A DNA stretch of 64,000 nucleotides, from assembly GCA_013396655.1 (NCBI GenBank), contig WBMV01003348.1, forward strand, positions 186,001-250,000, in the 5' to 3' direction. The stretch is from Campylorhamphus procurvoides (Eukaryota > Chordata > Aves > Passeriformes > Dendrocolaptidae). Shown here in pieces: positions 12,751 through 26,020 of the stretch. The notes beneath the pieces were generated by a model, which did no database searches, was not told where the DNA came from, and saw only the letters and a program-made list of their open reading frames with translations. The first letter of the stretch is position 1, and each line of letters begins with the position of its first letter. Both the position numbers and the translations under genes were made by a program.

Positions 12751-15700
12751 GGTTTTTTTTAAATAAAACAAAGTCACTAAGTTTCACAGCTGTGAAAGTT
12801 ACACACATTTTCAAAGAATAAAGTGTTTAGCATGTGGGATTTACAGACAATTTTACAGAACTCATGTTTTCTATTTCCCTTTGTTGTATCCTGTTGAACA
12901 AGGATTATGATTCACAGACTAGAATTACCTTTTTTTTTTCTTTTGCTAGAAACCATTTGTGTAAAATAAAAATTAATTTATATGGTTACAAAACCAAAAA
13001 GAAGAGAGAAAAAAGGAGATTCCTGTGTCAATTAGATGATTAGTTGTATTTTTTTTTTAATCTAGTGTTAAAAAGTCAAAGCTGAAGGTTTCCTTTCTAC
13101 AACTTCAGTTTAAAAATATCGGAATGAAAGCTATTCCTCCATACTCGTTACTTTTGTACACACAGTAATATGTATTGGCTGAAAAAATACAGGCAGCATG
13201 ACTCATTATTTCATCAGATCACTACATTGCTGAAACTCCAAAAGGTTCAAATTAAAGTGTTTGAAAACCATCCTGTAGGCTAATTGTGTTTCCTCAAGCC
13301 CCAAGGGAACTCATGATGTCTCCATGGCAACTGCTCTTTACTTTTTATTTAGGAAAGTGTTTCTGCATCATACTTCATATGCTGTCAGGTATAAGGAAAA
13401 CCTGATGCTGGACAATTTTAATAGTCAGCAGCTTTGCCTTTTGCAGTATTTCCCTTAGTGTGGATGTTACAGTGGTAATTTCTGATCTCAGTGAGATTTT
13501 GATAACTAAGTGGTCATTACATTTTATTTCTGCCTTGCAAAACACTTATTTGATAACAAAGAAAGTGATGTCTCCTTTTCTTCCATTACTGCCGTGGCAA
13601 TCCAGTAGATTCTAAGTGCCCTTAGTTTGGGTGCAAGGTTCATGTTGATGTAACAGAGGCATCACTGCTGTGATATGGATTGGCATCGATACCAAAGCTG
13701 AGCAGGACAGAACATGTTCTTTTTGGGTTTATTTTTTCAATCCATATCTTATGATTGGTGCTTGGCTATTTCACTGACTATAAACTGATGCACAATTAGG
13801 ATGAACATACTGGAACTGAAAAGGGAACCCAAGTTACTGGGAGTGAACAGGAGCCTGCAAAATCTCTCTCTGCTGTTCAGGATGGCATATTCAGGATGTG
13901 AACACCTAGAGCATGCATTTGCCTTTCAAATGAACTCTTCAAATGACTGCAAACAACTCCTTTCACCTCTCTAACTCTGTTCCTGCATCTACAGGTAGCA
14001 CTAATGATTTGTTTTTCTGAAACACTGCAACATCTGCACTTTTGAAAAGAGATGAATTATAGCTCAAAGCTTTTCACTCTTAGAGAATATTAACTGATTT
14101 GCTTTCCGGAAATGTTTTGCCATCATCAGTTCTTGCCCATTAGTGTTTATTTATACAAATAATACTGACTCTGTGGCCATTTCAGTCACCTGCACAGCTC
14201 TTGTAGTTGCAGTCATTCTAGAGACCTACTCAGCAGTTTCCCTTCTGCCTTCCTGCTTGTTTTTGTCAACACAGTATTTTTGCTAGGGCTACATAACTGC
14301 ATTTCTTCACGTTTGACAGAGACCTGGATGGAGAGCTTTTGGCCAGCTGTTCCTACCTGTGCTTTTACCTCACAGCTAAAATTTGTGCCAACATAGCTCC
14401 TACTGTGGGAACTGAAAGGGATTGGAAGGGATTTCTTCTTCTGTGTGTGGTCTGGAAGGGACAGTGAACTGAATGAAGGGGGATAACTGAGTGACTCTCA
14501 GTCTTGTAAAGGTTCTGGAGCTCTCAGGAGGACTCCTTTGAATTCAATACTGAGTTTGGGGAAGCAATGGCAGTGAGACCTGTGAGCAGTTCTGTCAAGG
14601 ATGTTTTAGCTATGGTTGATTCTCTTGTATAAAGGAGGACGCTTAACAGATCTGTTGAATCTATTGGGGTCCCCTCCAAATCTATTTCTACAGATTTATG
14701 GTACTTTTCAATAAGATATAAATTCATTTTTTTAAAAAAAAAATTCTTACTTTACTGATAAGATTTTTTGCCTTCAAACATTTGAGTTCAAAGTTTATGA
14801 GAGCAAAACTCTACCTGATGACAGGCTTAAAAGTAAACATTTATTTAGATGATTTATCAAATTGAAGTCTGTCCTCTCAGTGTCCCATTCTGGTTCTTCA
14901 CCCTCTCCTTGAGAAATATGAGACCAGCATAGTGATGACTAATCCTGATGCTATTGTGGTGTGTTTAGATGCATCAGTGAGGAACATTTTTAAGAACATT
15001 TCCTATTGTTTCAATTAATCTTTAATAAATCAAAGCAACAGCAAAACTGCTGTGTGACCTTGACCAAAAATAACACACTTCAGCTGCCTATATCGAAAAG
15101 TCAGGTCCCAGGCAGTTTAGAAAGTACAAGTTGTTTGTCCAGAGTAATCATCCAGTAATGATCACATCAATATAGAATTTGTAATTGGGTTTTATGGGAA
15201 ATATACAAACAACCCCCTTGCCCCTGCTGTGCTATAGTCATAATTCATTTACCAGTGGCAGCTTGGTAATAACAAGCTGCCAGTCTATATTCTGACTTCG
15301 ACTAATAAGAAATTTCAGTCTCCTGTTCCAGTCCCAAAGAAGTATATTGGAAAGCAGGACTAGACATGCATTGTGGATGCCTAAATGCCAATTGATTCAG
15401 CCATTCAGTCGCTTCCATTAAAGCAGGTAAACAACTTGCTTGTGGTTTTTATTTGCACAAATAACACAGTTATAAATGTGTACATTGCCATGAAACTGAA
15501 CACAAACTCGTTGTTAACAGCTGGCAGGAGAGGAAAGTATTGGCTTGAAGTGTGTTTATTGTAGCCTTTTTTGATTTGTTTTTTCCAGTAGCAGTAATAA
15601 GCAAGAACATGCTGTAGAGTGAATGCAAAGCCTTCATAATGACATTGCTTTCTCCAAAATCTAGTAGCAACAGCCTTGGTGTTATTTACTTACTGTTTAC

Positions 15701-18421
15701 ATTGGATATCACCAAAGAGGTGAGCTCTAATGTTCTAGGAATATTACAAACATATAATAACAGACCCTGCTTGAGACTCCTGGATGATTTATTTCATCTA
15801 ATCGTGATTTGTTCATATGCCTTCCTTATTACAAAAAAACATTTCTTATATTTGACATCTCAGTCTCTGAAATCTTCCTTTAGCTGAGGAGCATTCACAG
15901 CTAAGGCTTCAGCTTTTGGTTTTATCAAAAACAAAGCATGACTTGCTTTAGGAGCTTTTGGGCCTCCTAAGAAGCTCAAAGAGAACTAGGGGATTGCACA
16001 CTATTTGTCAAATGGGTAAGTGTAAAAGCTGTAATACTAATTATACACCTCCTAAAGACTCATCTTTGCAGACAGTAAACCCAGTAGAAGAAGTCAGGCT
16101 GCATTCTGGCTGTTCTCCCTTCTCCTATGGTGCAAGATAACAGTAGCGAATCTTCTTTCAGAACCAATAATTATATCCATTTTAGATATTTTTAATCACC
16201 CTAATGGATTCTACATCTCTAGAAATGCTGGGGTTTGTCCCTTATATCACAGAGTATGTTTTCAAAAGAAAGAAAAAATGAAGCTATATAAAAAATAAGT
16301 GAAAATGACAAACACTCAAGAATGCATAATCCTCTTCTACTGGCAATTTTAACTTCTTTGGAGAAACTCCTGTCTCAGAAACAGAAATGTTGACTTCAGT
16401 AAGCATTTCAAGGATGGCTCTTACGTTGTTTTGAGCCCTCTAGGTTTAATTTGAAATGAATAAAAACTGAATAGTTGATGGAAATCTCTTTTTCTTAAAT
16501 AATATTCGTATCAGGCAAGGATGTCTCAAATTAATTTAGATACCAACTAAAACATACATATGCAGGGCACAAGGAGGAAATGATCACTGACCAATAATTA
16601 AGTAAATTAATTAAATTGATGGGATTCGAGTTAGAGATAGTGAATAGATCAACATTATCCTAAATATCAATGTAACCTCCTTTTTTTGAAGCAAAAAGTT
16701 ACATGAAATGCAAACAAACAATTAATTAATGCTCATTTGGTAATATTCATGGGCTGGAGGTCTTTCTATAACTTGTCCAGAGCCCAAGGTGGCCTTAGCT
16801 GTTAAAATTCAAAACAAACCACAAAGACATGGTGTCAGTAATGTCTAAGATAAGTAGGTGGTGTTTCATTTTTCGTTACAGAGCTTGAATACAAGCAAAA
16901 ATCAGGAAGATTTTCTGTCACAAAAATCCAAGGATTAGATTTCACATGCAGCATTTAAGTATTTACCTAACAGTATTGACTAATTGTGGGAGAGTTGTGA
17001 AAGAAGGAAACAGAAAAAGGCAGAAAATGGAGAGCAAAGGGTTAGAGTTTCTTTTCTTCACTAGTTTATTACTTTTCCATTCCTTTTGTCCATATATTAA
17101 AACAATAAGATAATCTATACAATTGCCATTAACCAACTAATAACCTTAAAGAGACTTGTCAATGTGAGGTGTAAGAGGAAGTTGATGGGAGAAATGTGGT
17201 TATGTGGTAACATCTGGATGTTAACCTGGAAACAAAAACCCTGATGGATCATCAATATTATTGCCACTATCCCATAAAATCATGGGTGCAGAAATACCAT
17301 GTAACATAGGGATTGCAACCAAAGATAGGGAAGGAGCAGTAGGAATAGATTAACTCGTTAAGAAAAAAAATTAGTCTCCATAAAAAGGCATCAATTAAAA
17401 AAAAAAGGAGGAGGAGGAAAGAAAACACAGAACTCAGAGAAACAGATTGCTTTTTATGGATATATTTTTAGGACTTTTCATGGGTGACAATTACTTCGGG
17501 AAAAGAGCTACTCTTGTACATTTTTTCCCAATAGTGAGAATGCTGCAGTGTGTGTGTGAGTACAAATGCACATGCAGGGCTAATATTGAAAGGTTTTAGC
17601 ATGGCATCAGTCATTTAGTACATATATTAACTCCCATTTAAACTTCATCTGATCATGTCTTTTAAAGCTGCATTTCTCTAGAAAGGTAATGAAAAATAAC
17701 CCGTACTGTTTTTTCCTTAGTTACAAATATCAACAGCTAATTTAAACCCGCCTGGGCTTGGTTATTCTGTACCACAGAGGCACATAAAAGCAGATACTGT
17801 GTATTCTCCCCTTCAGTAAAGAAACAAGTATATTTCTGCTGGTATGCCTGAGGATGAAATAGAGGATCAGAAGACCCAGTCAATCCCACATTCCTTTAAT
17901 GGTGCCAAAATACTGCCATGTAGGTCAAGGTTTAAGGGCCAGAGCAGAGTCCTCGACTCATGATTTGAACTTTTCACTTCTGAAATGTTCTTCTTTGGTA
18001 TTGTAGATATATTGACCAAACTGAGAATACTAAGAAAACATACACCTGCTCACCAGAATAAGAAGAAGCCACATGTGCCTGCACACTCACATGCATACAC
18101 ATTTATTGTGTGTAGTGCAGTTAAAATGAGTAATTAATCCACTTGACTGAATCCAAGAAGGATGGAAAGCATAACATTATTATGGCTTCTTAGCATCAGA
18201 GACCGTGGAAGCCAAGGGAATTTTCCAGGAGAAAGAGACTGGAGATTTTGCTGAAGGTTAATCTTTAGGAACAATGCAGGCTCCAGACGTCATAAACTAA
18301 AGCAGAATTTCATAAACCTCAATTTTAGTTTCTTAGGTAGAATAGCTTAATTTTGGCATCCTGAAATAATAGATGAGATACTTTGTTCCATTTTCATTTC
18401 TATATATATTTATGTGGCTTT

Positions 18422-18423
<2 letters not shown>
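12751..18423. other. No gene recognised between the CR1 tail and the T run
   Basis: AT-rich DNA with short T and A runs and a purine-rich GGAGGAGGAGGAAAG patch near 17407. Open frames are at most about 80 codons and look like chance. No repeat family, RNA gene or splice-supported exon was recognised. Confidence 0.6.
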
Positions 18424-18492
<69 letters not shown>

Positions 18493-18536
18493 TGTTTTTT
18501 TTGTTTTTGTTTTTGTTTTTTATTTCATTTGTTTTG
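18424..18536 (+). repeat. Poly-T run of 68 bases with a T-rich shoulder
   Basis: Positions 18424-18491 are 68 consecutive T, followed by TGTTTTTTTTG- and GTTTTT-type repeats to about 18536. On the minus strand this is a poly-A run preceded by A-rich sequence that contains AATAAA. Length and purity suggest a recent expansion, or an assembly or sequencing artefact, since such runs are unstable. Two open frames that encode mostly Phe across it are not genes. Confidence 0.95.
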
Positions 18537-19789
18537 GAGCCTTTGCAGATCTTCTCTGACAACCCATTAAAGCTTTTTTCTACATCATTGCCTTTAATTC
18601 TAGTCCTGTCTCATTTTTTCCCATTATATTCTCCTCTCCTCTCTGTCTCTCTTGCTGTTGTCTACTTTTTTTTTCTTTCCAGCTCTCTTGCTGCTTTGCT
18701 TTCTGACTCATTATTTGAAGTAAAACTTTTCTCCTTATGGTGAAGAATCACAGGCATGTTTAACGTGATATACTCTTTCCTCAAACACAGACATTTATCC
18801 CAAATTGTGGGCAAGAGCTTCTGAGTAATGTGATTTAAGAGTATATGTTCAATCCCTGTAGTTTCAGCAGAACATTGATTACAACTCTGATAATGTTGTT
18901 CAAACTTAAAAAGACTGTCAGTAATGTGGAAAAGATAAGATAAGCGGGAAGACCATTCTGATTTTGATGTGAGGAGACAGCACATCGGAACAAAATAAAA
19001 TCCCTTAATAGCAAAGCCTTGTGCAAATAAACAAGGCTAAAAGCTGGGGGTGTATTTATTATGGCATGTGTTGCAGAAGTACAGCACTTAGATATTTTTA
19101 CACATGATATCTGGAATAACTGGGAAATATATCAAATAAATACTATTTATATATAATAGAGACAGATAGACCAATGGATGTAAGATGTATAGAGCAATGG
19201 GAGCAGTTTAAAATCACACCCCTGCATTTGTTTCACTTAGATGGTATGAGATTTTCAGAAGCATTCAGTGTCTATAGCCTGTTGTCAGAAAGGGACTTGT
19301 TCTAAGCCCTTGCTGTAACATTCATCTCTTTCCCTAAATGTATTCCCAGCTATGCTATACCAAAAGGAGAAGCGTGATGAATCAGGAAAACCTGTTCATT
19401 TTGCTCTGAAAGGAATTCTGATAAATTCTCAGCCTCCTCACCTGGGGGGTTCCAATGCAGAAAGGTCAGGATAAGGGGTTTCGTAACGAGAGAACAGGAC
19501 TAGTAAGAGGAATCATGAACAGTATTAATTGCAGCTCCTTCAGTGGTGCCCATGTGCTGGCTTGGCAAGATATGGGCAAAACATTTCCATTTATCAATGG
19601 ACAAATGGGCAAGAAGGTTCTAGTTGTCCGAAAATGCCAAGGAGTTAATTGTAAAATGATTTCTCATTAACAACTGAGCTCTTTTCACTAGATTGCACAG
19701 TAAGTCACATTTGCTAACTCATCAATGATAAGCTCTTTGGAAAGTTATTAATTTGTTGTTGAACACTGCTGTTCCAATCTCTGGTGGGC
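18537..19789. other. No gene recognised between the T run and the CR1 copy
   Basis: Pyrimidine-rich at the start (CT-rich around 18630-18680), then ordinary AT-rich sequence. A minus-strand frame of about 107 codons (18985-18662) has no recognisable domain. If the T run were the poly-A tail of a minus-strand retrocopy, its body would lie here, but I see no coding remnant. Confidence 0.55.
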
Positions 19790-20178
19790 TGAGGCAACAG
19801 AATAGAGGAACTTGGGGCTGTTCAGCCTGGAGAAGAGAAGGCTCTGGGGAGACCTTTGAGCAGCCTTCCAGTGCCTAAAGGGGCTACAAGGTGGAGAGGG
19901 ACTTTTTAGAAGAATATGTGGTGGTAGGATAAGGGGGCATGGCTTTAAAGTCTAAGGAAGTAGGGTTAGATTGGATATTAGGAAGGAATTTTTGCTGTGA
20001 GCGTGGTGAGGCACTGAAACAGGTTGCCCAGAGATGCTGTGGTTGCTCCATCCCTGAAAGTGTTCAAAGCTGAATGGGGCTTTGAGTAACCTGGTCTGGT
20101 GGGAGGTGTCCCTGCCCAGGGCAGGGGGTTTGGGATAGAAGATCTAGATGACCCTTCCAACCCAAACCTTCTATATAT
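19790..20178 (+). mobile_element. CR1: CR1 LINE 3' end, truncated
   Basis: About 390 bp carry the standard avian CR1 3' sequence in sense orientation. It starts at GAGGAACTTGGGGCTGTTCA and passes through CCTGGAGAAGAGAAGGCTC and GGTTGCCCAGAGATGCTGTG. It then reaches the CATCCCTGAAAGTGTTCAA segment and ends with CCTTCCAACCCAAACCTTCT. The block covers the end of the reverse-transcriptase reading frame and the 3' untranslated region, heavily 5'-truncated as most CR1 copies are. The terminal 8-bp repeats have decayed to TTCTATATATAG. No intact reading frame remains. Confidence 0.93.
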
Positions 20179-23100
20179 AGATTGTTAAAATTGTGAGGTG
20201 GCAGGAATTTCCTGGGGTTCAGAATGGATCCAACAGAAACTATTAATATTTTCCTTTGCTACCATCCAGTTATTCTGCTGTTATTCTGACAGCTGTGAGT
20301 GTAACATATCCCTCCAAAAGGGATAACTTACAGAAGTTAATATCCTTAAACAAGGATTTAGGGTGTTTAATAGTGAACAAAAAGAAGCTCAGCAGTCTTG
20401 TTAATTTCCTAACTCTCTCTGCCCTATGTGTTCTGGTCCTTGTATTCTATGTATAAAAACAAATGAGCAGGTAGGCACCATATTCAGCAACTTGTTGACT
20501 TAGCATTTTGTAAAGTGAAGCATATATTAAACTAGGTATTGTTTTTCCTCATTGTAGTCAATGGCAATATTCTCAGGAGTGTTATTAAGTGCAAGAATAG
20601 GCCAGAAAGGTGGTTATGCCTGAGTTAAATGAGGGTAAAGTAGATTATTCTTTCAAGAATTTGAAGCCTATTTAAAACATTTATTATTTCTTTTTTGTTG
20701 TTTGGGTTTGGGTTTTTTTGGGGGGAGGGGATTTGGTCTTTTTTAAAATGAGATAGCATTGTGCAGTCATAGTTTGCATGAAAAGTGCCCTAAAACTTGA
20801 CTAAAATATTTTAATGAGTCACTGAGGGACTGTGCTAATGCCTTCCTGTGTTACATTATATGCAAAATGAAGGACTGTACCACGCAAGCTCAGTGCTCTG
20901 AAACATAATGTAAATCTGTGACAGGAATTGTTCATTCCAATTAGGATGCAGCAACAGTTGTTTGAAAGACAGAGACTCCACGTTAGTCTAAAGGCCTTCT
21001 AGAAAACATATTGGAAAGCTTCCTTCAGAGACTAGAGACTAGATGGAGTCAGTAACACTTTATGGTTTCTCAGCAGATGGCCAGAAGGTCTCTAAAAGCT
21101 AAATGTGGAAGAAGGGCTCCAATTCTGCCTTTTTCTGACTTGCTGTTTCAAAGTTATGACTGTGATGTGGTTACAGCACAGGCCAGGAGCACCACGGAAT
21201 CTGCCACGTGAGCTCCACACCCACCAGACACTTAAAATTATGCAAATAGTAAAGCCAACATTTACTAGACAGACACAAATCCAAAAATCATAGATCATGT
21301 GAAAATCACATGAAAATCTCTTGAAGTCTAAAAGTAACTGATATGGAGGGGTTAATTTATTCTCTCATGCTGAACATCTAGGTTTCTTTAGATACCTTCT
21401 CAGAAACTAAGTGAAAGCTCAGATATTTTCCAGTGTCTTGATTCAACCTTGATTTTGAGGAAAAATTCTGAACATGTAGCACTGATGAAAAAAATGTGAT
21501 ATTTTGTGTCACTAATAACCAGAATGGATTTAAAGGCAGGAAGTAGGCACTTGGATGGAATTTAGGTACCTAAATCCAAAGCTGCAGTTTTGAATACTTT
21601 TTATCTATTAATATATTTGTGTGAGATTTGCAAAAGATCTGTGAGATGCTGAGTTTTTAAGTGACTTACCAAAACTTCATGTGGAGAATGAGTGTTTGAG
21701 GAAGACCTGGATATCAACTTATATTTCATATGAAGAACACAATAAACAAAATACAGAAACAGCCTTGGACCTGATCATGAACCAGAACATGGGTTTGACA
21801 CTTCCAGTTACAGACAGACTTGTGAATGTGGATTTTTTTCTTCTTTCATTGATTCATCTACTTCATTTCACCCCATTTCTTCCCTGCAACCTTCAGAAAC
21901 ATGGACAGTATCACCACACTCTCCTCACACAAGCTGTTATTACATTATAGTCCAACCTATTAGTTAGTGGCTTTGCACTCTTTTGGGAGGTGGCAGCTGA
22001 TAGGTTTGAAATCCCCACCTGACAAAGAACTTGTAGATCCTATATAAAGCTTTTATTTCTCTACTGTCCACTCTAATTATAAAAGACTTTGCCTATTGAT
22101 TGAGATCAGAAGCTCACATTTTCTTCATAGCATCTGGCTACAGGTAGTTAATACCTCCTGTTCTCTTAAGAGCTAACGTAGGAAATAATACAAAATGACA
22201 AAAATTCTCTAATAAAACACTACATTTGATTTTATAATCTACAGGTATTTTTAGGACTTCTTTTATTACTGTTCTTTGACATTATCAGTAATTTGGATGA
22301 TCACACTTGTAGAAAGTTTTGAAGTCTATAACTTCTTAAATGATGTTTATTATGTGTTGTAAATGTTCCCTTTTCAAATGGTTTTTGAAATTTAATGGTG
22401 GCTTGTTTACAATTGGAAACACATAATGATGGGTTATTAAGAATCTATCTCCATTTTCTCTGAATTTGTTTCCAGGAGTAATTTAGATGAGTAAAACAAA
22501 AATATAGCATTTCTTAATTAATTATAGAATAAACTGTCATTAAAATACTCTAGCCCTTGTCATTTACACACCTTACTATATTTTACAGATATAAATGTTT
22601 AACCCTGATTTGCAAAGAGGAAAACTGAGACATAGGTTGATGTCTTAGACTTGTGGAAACTGCTGTCATAAACGAAGGAATAAAAGCCTGTGTTCTTGCT
22701 GCATTACCAGCAGCCTGTCCACTCCATCATCCTGTCAGAAGCAAAACCACCTGTGGGATTCCAGCTGAAGTGGTGGAGGTCAGCTTATACCTGTGAGGCA
22801 TCACAGGCTCTGATTTCAGTATAAATACCTAAGAAATTTCATGAATAGGCCTGGATCCGGAGGCAAACTTGCAGAATTACATCTAATGTCCAGTTTCAGT
22901 GGCAGGAAACACTGAAGACAGACTCACAGCTGTGCCACTTGGAAATGATCTCCCCTTGATCTTCATTCCTCTGGTTATGTTTGAGGCTTAGAGCTTCAAA
23001 CACATTCACATGAATGTGTATGAATATTCACATTTGTATGAATGAGCCATGCAAAATTCATCCTATAAAGGTGTTATTCTGGGGCACCTGTTCTGATGCA

Positions 23101-26020
23101 TTAGGCAGGAACAAGGGTGATAATACTTCTTGCTGAAAAGATAAAAAAAATGGTAGATCCTTTGAAATACATTTTGCTAGAGAAGACATTTTGAATAAAT
23201 TATATGTGTCTGTAGGAGAAATACACTTCTAATGAAAAATATAAATACCCAGGGAAAACCTTCTAAGTATGTGCAGCCAAAGATGTTCCAGAGAGGCAGA
23301 AAAAGGAGGAAATTACTTGTAAAAGGATGAATGAAGTAAGATTATTTTGGAGGTGAGAAATAGATGTGCACAGCACTTTTTCTTAATATTTCCCAGGATA
23401 TGTCCTGTGTTTTTCATTTCATTGGCTTAAAGGAAGTGCTTTTATTTCCAGAACAGAAATCACGGCACACAGAAGGAATGCCCAGAGTATGTAGTGCAAA
23501 AGAAAATGTCAGGGACCGAAGGCACAATCCTCGTATCAGATTGCATTCATTTGTCTAAAGTAATGCTGCAAGTCATTCATCCAGTTCAGAGAAACACAAG
23601 CCTTTATCTTTCAGAGATGTACTAAGGGCTGTTTTTTTCAGAGACATGGTGAATGACATGAGGATTCATGATGGAAGAAGGTCACCTTCCTTGACTGGAT
23701 TTGTTCAGTATCCTCTACACAACCAGGAGTGATGTCCATCACTCATGACACCAAGATGTTGGAAATGTATTTATGACCAATGTAATTAAAAAAAAGAACA
23801 GTAATGAGAATTTGTTTATAGGACTACCTACCAAAAATAGGTTGTGATTAATAGTTAAAGATAGACCAAAGGAAATGCTGCAAAGCCCCGAGGTCTCTGT
23901 ATTGTTGGTACTTAGTGGAAATGGGGCATTACTTTTTATGCATGTCTAACATAGTAGGCCTCTCAGAATTACCCCGACATAAGCACAGAATAATAACAAT
24001 GGTCATGTGAAGTTTGAGATAGTCCTGAAGCTTTTTGGATCTCCTACTAACAGAGGACACAGCTGTCAGTGGATTTGTCAGTTCTTTTTAGCATGGGCCA
24101 GGCTATGCACAGTAAGTGAGCACTGGTTAACTGCTGCTTTCAGAAGTAAATCCCTGACTGATTTCTGTTCACATTGCTGTAACTGAGAGGTGTGTTTTTC
24201 AAGCACCTATGCAGATTGCTGGAGAGCATTTGATGGAAGTAGTAGAATGGATCAGAATACTGTTTCTTCAGATATGTAGGCCCTGGTTTCTGTTGAAGAA
24301 ACTTTGTGACAATAAAGCATTTTTGGCAGCTCCCAGATAACAGAAACTTAGTGACTTCAGCAGTGGTGTCCTTTATCTTTATTCTCCTCCCTGAGCTACA
24401 CAACATGGGTTAGGCAGCTGAAAAGCCAGACCAGCTGGCCTGCTGACTTTGCAGGCTCTCTTTTTCACACTGTTGTTAAGAACAAAAAGCAGTTAAGTCT
24501 TTCTTCGGTGAATTAATAAAATGTCTGCACAGGTGAGCTTTCTGATAGGTTTCTTGCCACAATCTAATAGCAGTAAATTTGGAGTCAGTAGAATGACCCT
24601 AAGGGAAGTTGGACAATAGATATCTTCCTTTGGCCATCAGTAAAGGCATGAGAAATTCTTTACACTGGAGAAAAAGAGGTCAGAGACTTGCAGCTTGAGG
24701 GAAAATATTTGAAAATAAAGGTATCACACAGCTTGTCCATCAGCTTCAAGGCACTGATGATATTATGAAGGCTTAAAAGGCACATCAGAGAAGAATAATT
24801 TCCTTCTCTACCTACTTTACTCTGTTGTTTCTTTCCAGGAGTTCCTAAAACAGAACACTGAGTTCTCCACTGACTCCCTGTTGAGCATCCCTGGCAAAAT
24901 GCTGTTATAGAGCTGTCACACTTGGCAAAGAAATTGTGTCAGTAGGTGGAAGGAGATCAAGAAGGCACCAAGTGTATTTTTTAGGCTCTTGAAATATCCA
25001 CCAGTCCCTTGAGTTTGCCTGACACACAGCCCTGGGCAGCACAAAGATGATGTGTGTTTCTGTTACTCATCTACTGTCCTGTTCCCTTGGTAAGCATATC
25101 AGAATGAAGAATTGTGCTCAAAAGTTTTATGAGTGTCAGATGTGTGTGTCTGGTTCCAGAAATTAGTGAAAGTAGAAATTGCAAAGTCTGGGCAAAATTC
25201 TGGAGTAAAAAAAGGCTGTGCTACCAGACAGAAGTTGTGATGGCTGATTCAGCTGGGATTTGGTTGGAACCCTACAAAAAACAGCACTGCACATAGGTTT
25301 GGGATGAATTGGCCTTTATCCCACCTACCTGCAGTGGATAAACAAGACAATTTTACCCCTCAATTAACAACTTGGCAATTGTATATCCTTTCACTAAGAG
25401 ATAAAAGGCTCTGCTTGTAGCTCTGATCTTCACAGAAGAAGTATACTTTTCTTTAGGCATTCAATAAATGAGGTAATTTTCACTTGGAAAAAAAAAATGT
25501 TTGTAGGTTCAGGAATTTGGGAATCTGTGAAATTCTATTTATGAGCAGGATTAGGTGGTAATGATCTAATTGATGGTTGAGCATGCCAACAAACCATGCA
25601 TAAAAGATCTTTTCAATAATTATATCTTTTCATGGCACGGCAGGTTTTTGTAATTCAGGTCCCAGACAGTAATTACAAACCAGATGCTATTTTAGGCACA
25701 GTCTGCAGCACACCCTTGGTACTTATTCTGAAATTCAAAACAAACACAAAGCCACCATTGGAACACTTATGGCAGAAAGATGAATTAAATTGAGCTAATG
25801 TGGTATCACACAAGGATTGCCATAAGAAGACTGTATATATTATTATAACATTTTCTATCTGGGTTCACTGTCCTGGAGCATGACTGGTTTGGGTGAAATT
25901 ACTTTCTTAAAGTTTTGTGTTGAATCTTTTGGGTCAGAGAGCTCAGGTTTCCTTTGCAGACTGTATTGCATAAAAATCACTGTGTGTCAGCATTGGGCAC
26001 TCGGAAAATTCAGGATGAAT
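20179..26020. other. No gene recognised between the CR1 copy and the LTR-like element
   Basis: AT-rich DNA with open frames of at most about 89 codons and no recognised protein similarity. A short G/T-rich patch occurs near 20700-20735. No tRNA, rRNA or further CR1 segment was recognised. Confidence 0.55.

Noticed and set aside
18373..18743. Two open frames encoding long Phe runs
   Set aside because: They are translations of the T homopolymer.
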